From: Zygaena filipendulae
Taxonomy: Eukaryota; Arthropoda; Insecta; Lepidoptera; Zygaenidae
Length of the DNA: 64,000 nucleotides
Direction of reading: 5' to 3'
Assembly (NCBI GenBank): GCA_907165275.2
Contig: OU015668.1
Location: 10,349,658-10,413,657 of the forward strand
Shown: in pieces, positions 63,898 through 64,000 of the stretch
Numbering within the stretch: the stretch's first letter is position 1
Layout of the letters: every line of letters begins with the position of its first letter
Notes under the pieces: model-generated
What the model was told of the DNA's origin: nothing
What the model saw: only the letters and a program-made list of their open reading frames with translations
The model's database searches: none
Translations under genes and position numbers: made by a program

Positions 63898-64000
63898 TCA
63901 TGCTGGCGCTGCGCGCTGACTGGAAACCAGCGCTGAGAGTTTCCATCCTCAGCAAACTATGCTGAGCTAGCTGCCATTTACAGCAGCAGAGACACACTGC
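63898..64000 (+). repeat. Retroelement fragment, cut by the window end
   Basis: CCAGCGCTGAGAGTTTCC and TATGCTGAGCTAGCTGCC resemble 62840-62920. Confidence 0.45.

Overview
The window looks like nuclear DNA of a moth or butterfly (Lepidoptera). It is AT-rich, has spliced genes with GT-AG introns, and is packed with short interspersed repeats. More than 50 copies or pieces belong to a Helitron-type family (TC at the 5' end, CTAG at the 3' end, inserted between A and T) of the kind described in Lepidoptera as Lep1. Mariner and piggyBac relics, several MITE families, tRNA-derived SINEs and LINE tails fill most of the rest. No bacterial gene, CRISPR array, rRNA or functional tRNA gene was seen. The species cannot be named from the sequence.

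Two host genes can be supported. On the + strand, 9,492-24,774 holds a complete two-pore-domain potassium channel (K2P, TWiK-like) in ten coding exons. The joined reading frame is exactly 1,233 bases, or 410 residues, with both selectivity filters (TIGYG and SIGFG) and four membrane segments. Its introns are full of repeats. On the - strand, 57,145-52,740 holds four exons of an unrecognised small single-pass membrane protein with a proline-rich cytoplasmic tail carrying a PPPY motif. Three CCAAT boxes spaced 31-32 bases apart lie upstream of its start. Its 3' end is not resolved.

Layout. 1-9,350: repeats, with a GC-rich hairpin region at 5.2-5.5 kb. 9,353-24,774: the K2P gene. Intron 1 carries an inverted dimer of a repeat; intron 3 is largely palindromic; intron 4 carries a TTAA-flanked piggyBac relic. 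24,775-35,800: Helitron copies and MITEs. 35,821-38,983: a nested stack made of one MITE split by a 1.29-kb element and by a Helitron, with a dead mariner just beyond. 39,000-52,500: repeats, including a Helitron inside a Helitron and a possible solo LTR. 52,540-57,400: the membrane-protein gene. 57,500-64,000: LINE tails, SINEs and MITEs.

The two genes show no operon-like or functional relation to each other. The most informative features outside the genes are the nested insertions, which give exact element boundaries and relative ages, and an abundant MITE family whose centre carries two TGACGTCA (CRE/ATF-type) palindromes kept intact in several copies. All gene models come from reading splice sites and frames by eye, without transcript or database support.
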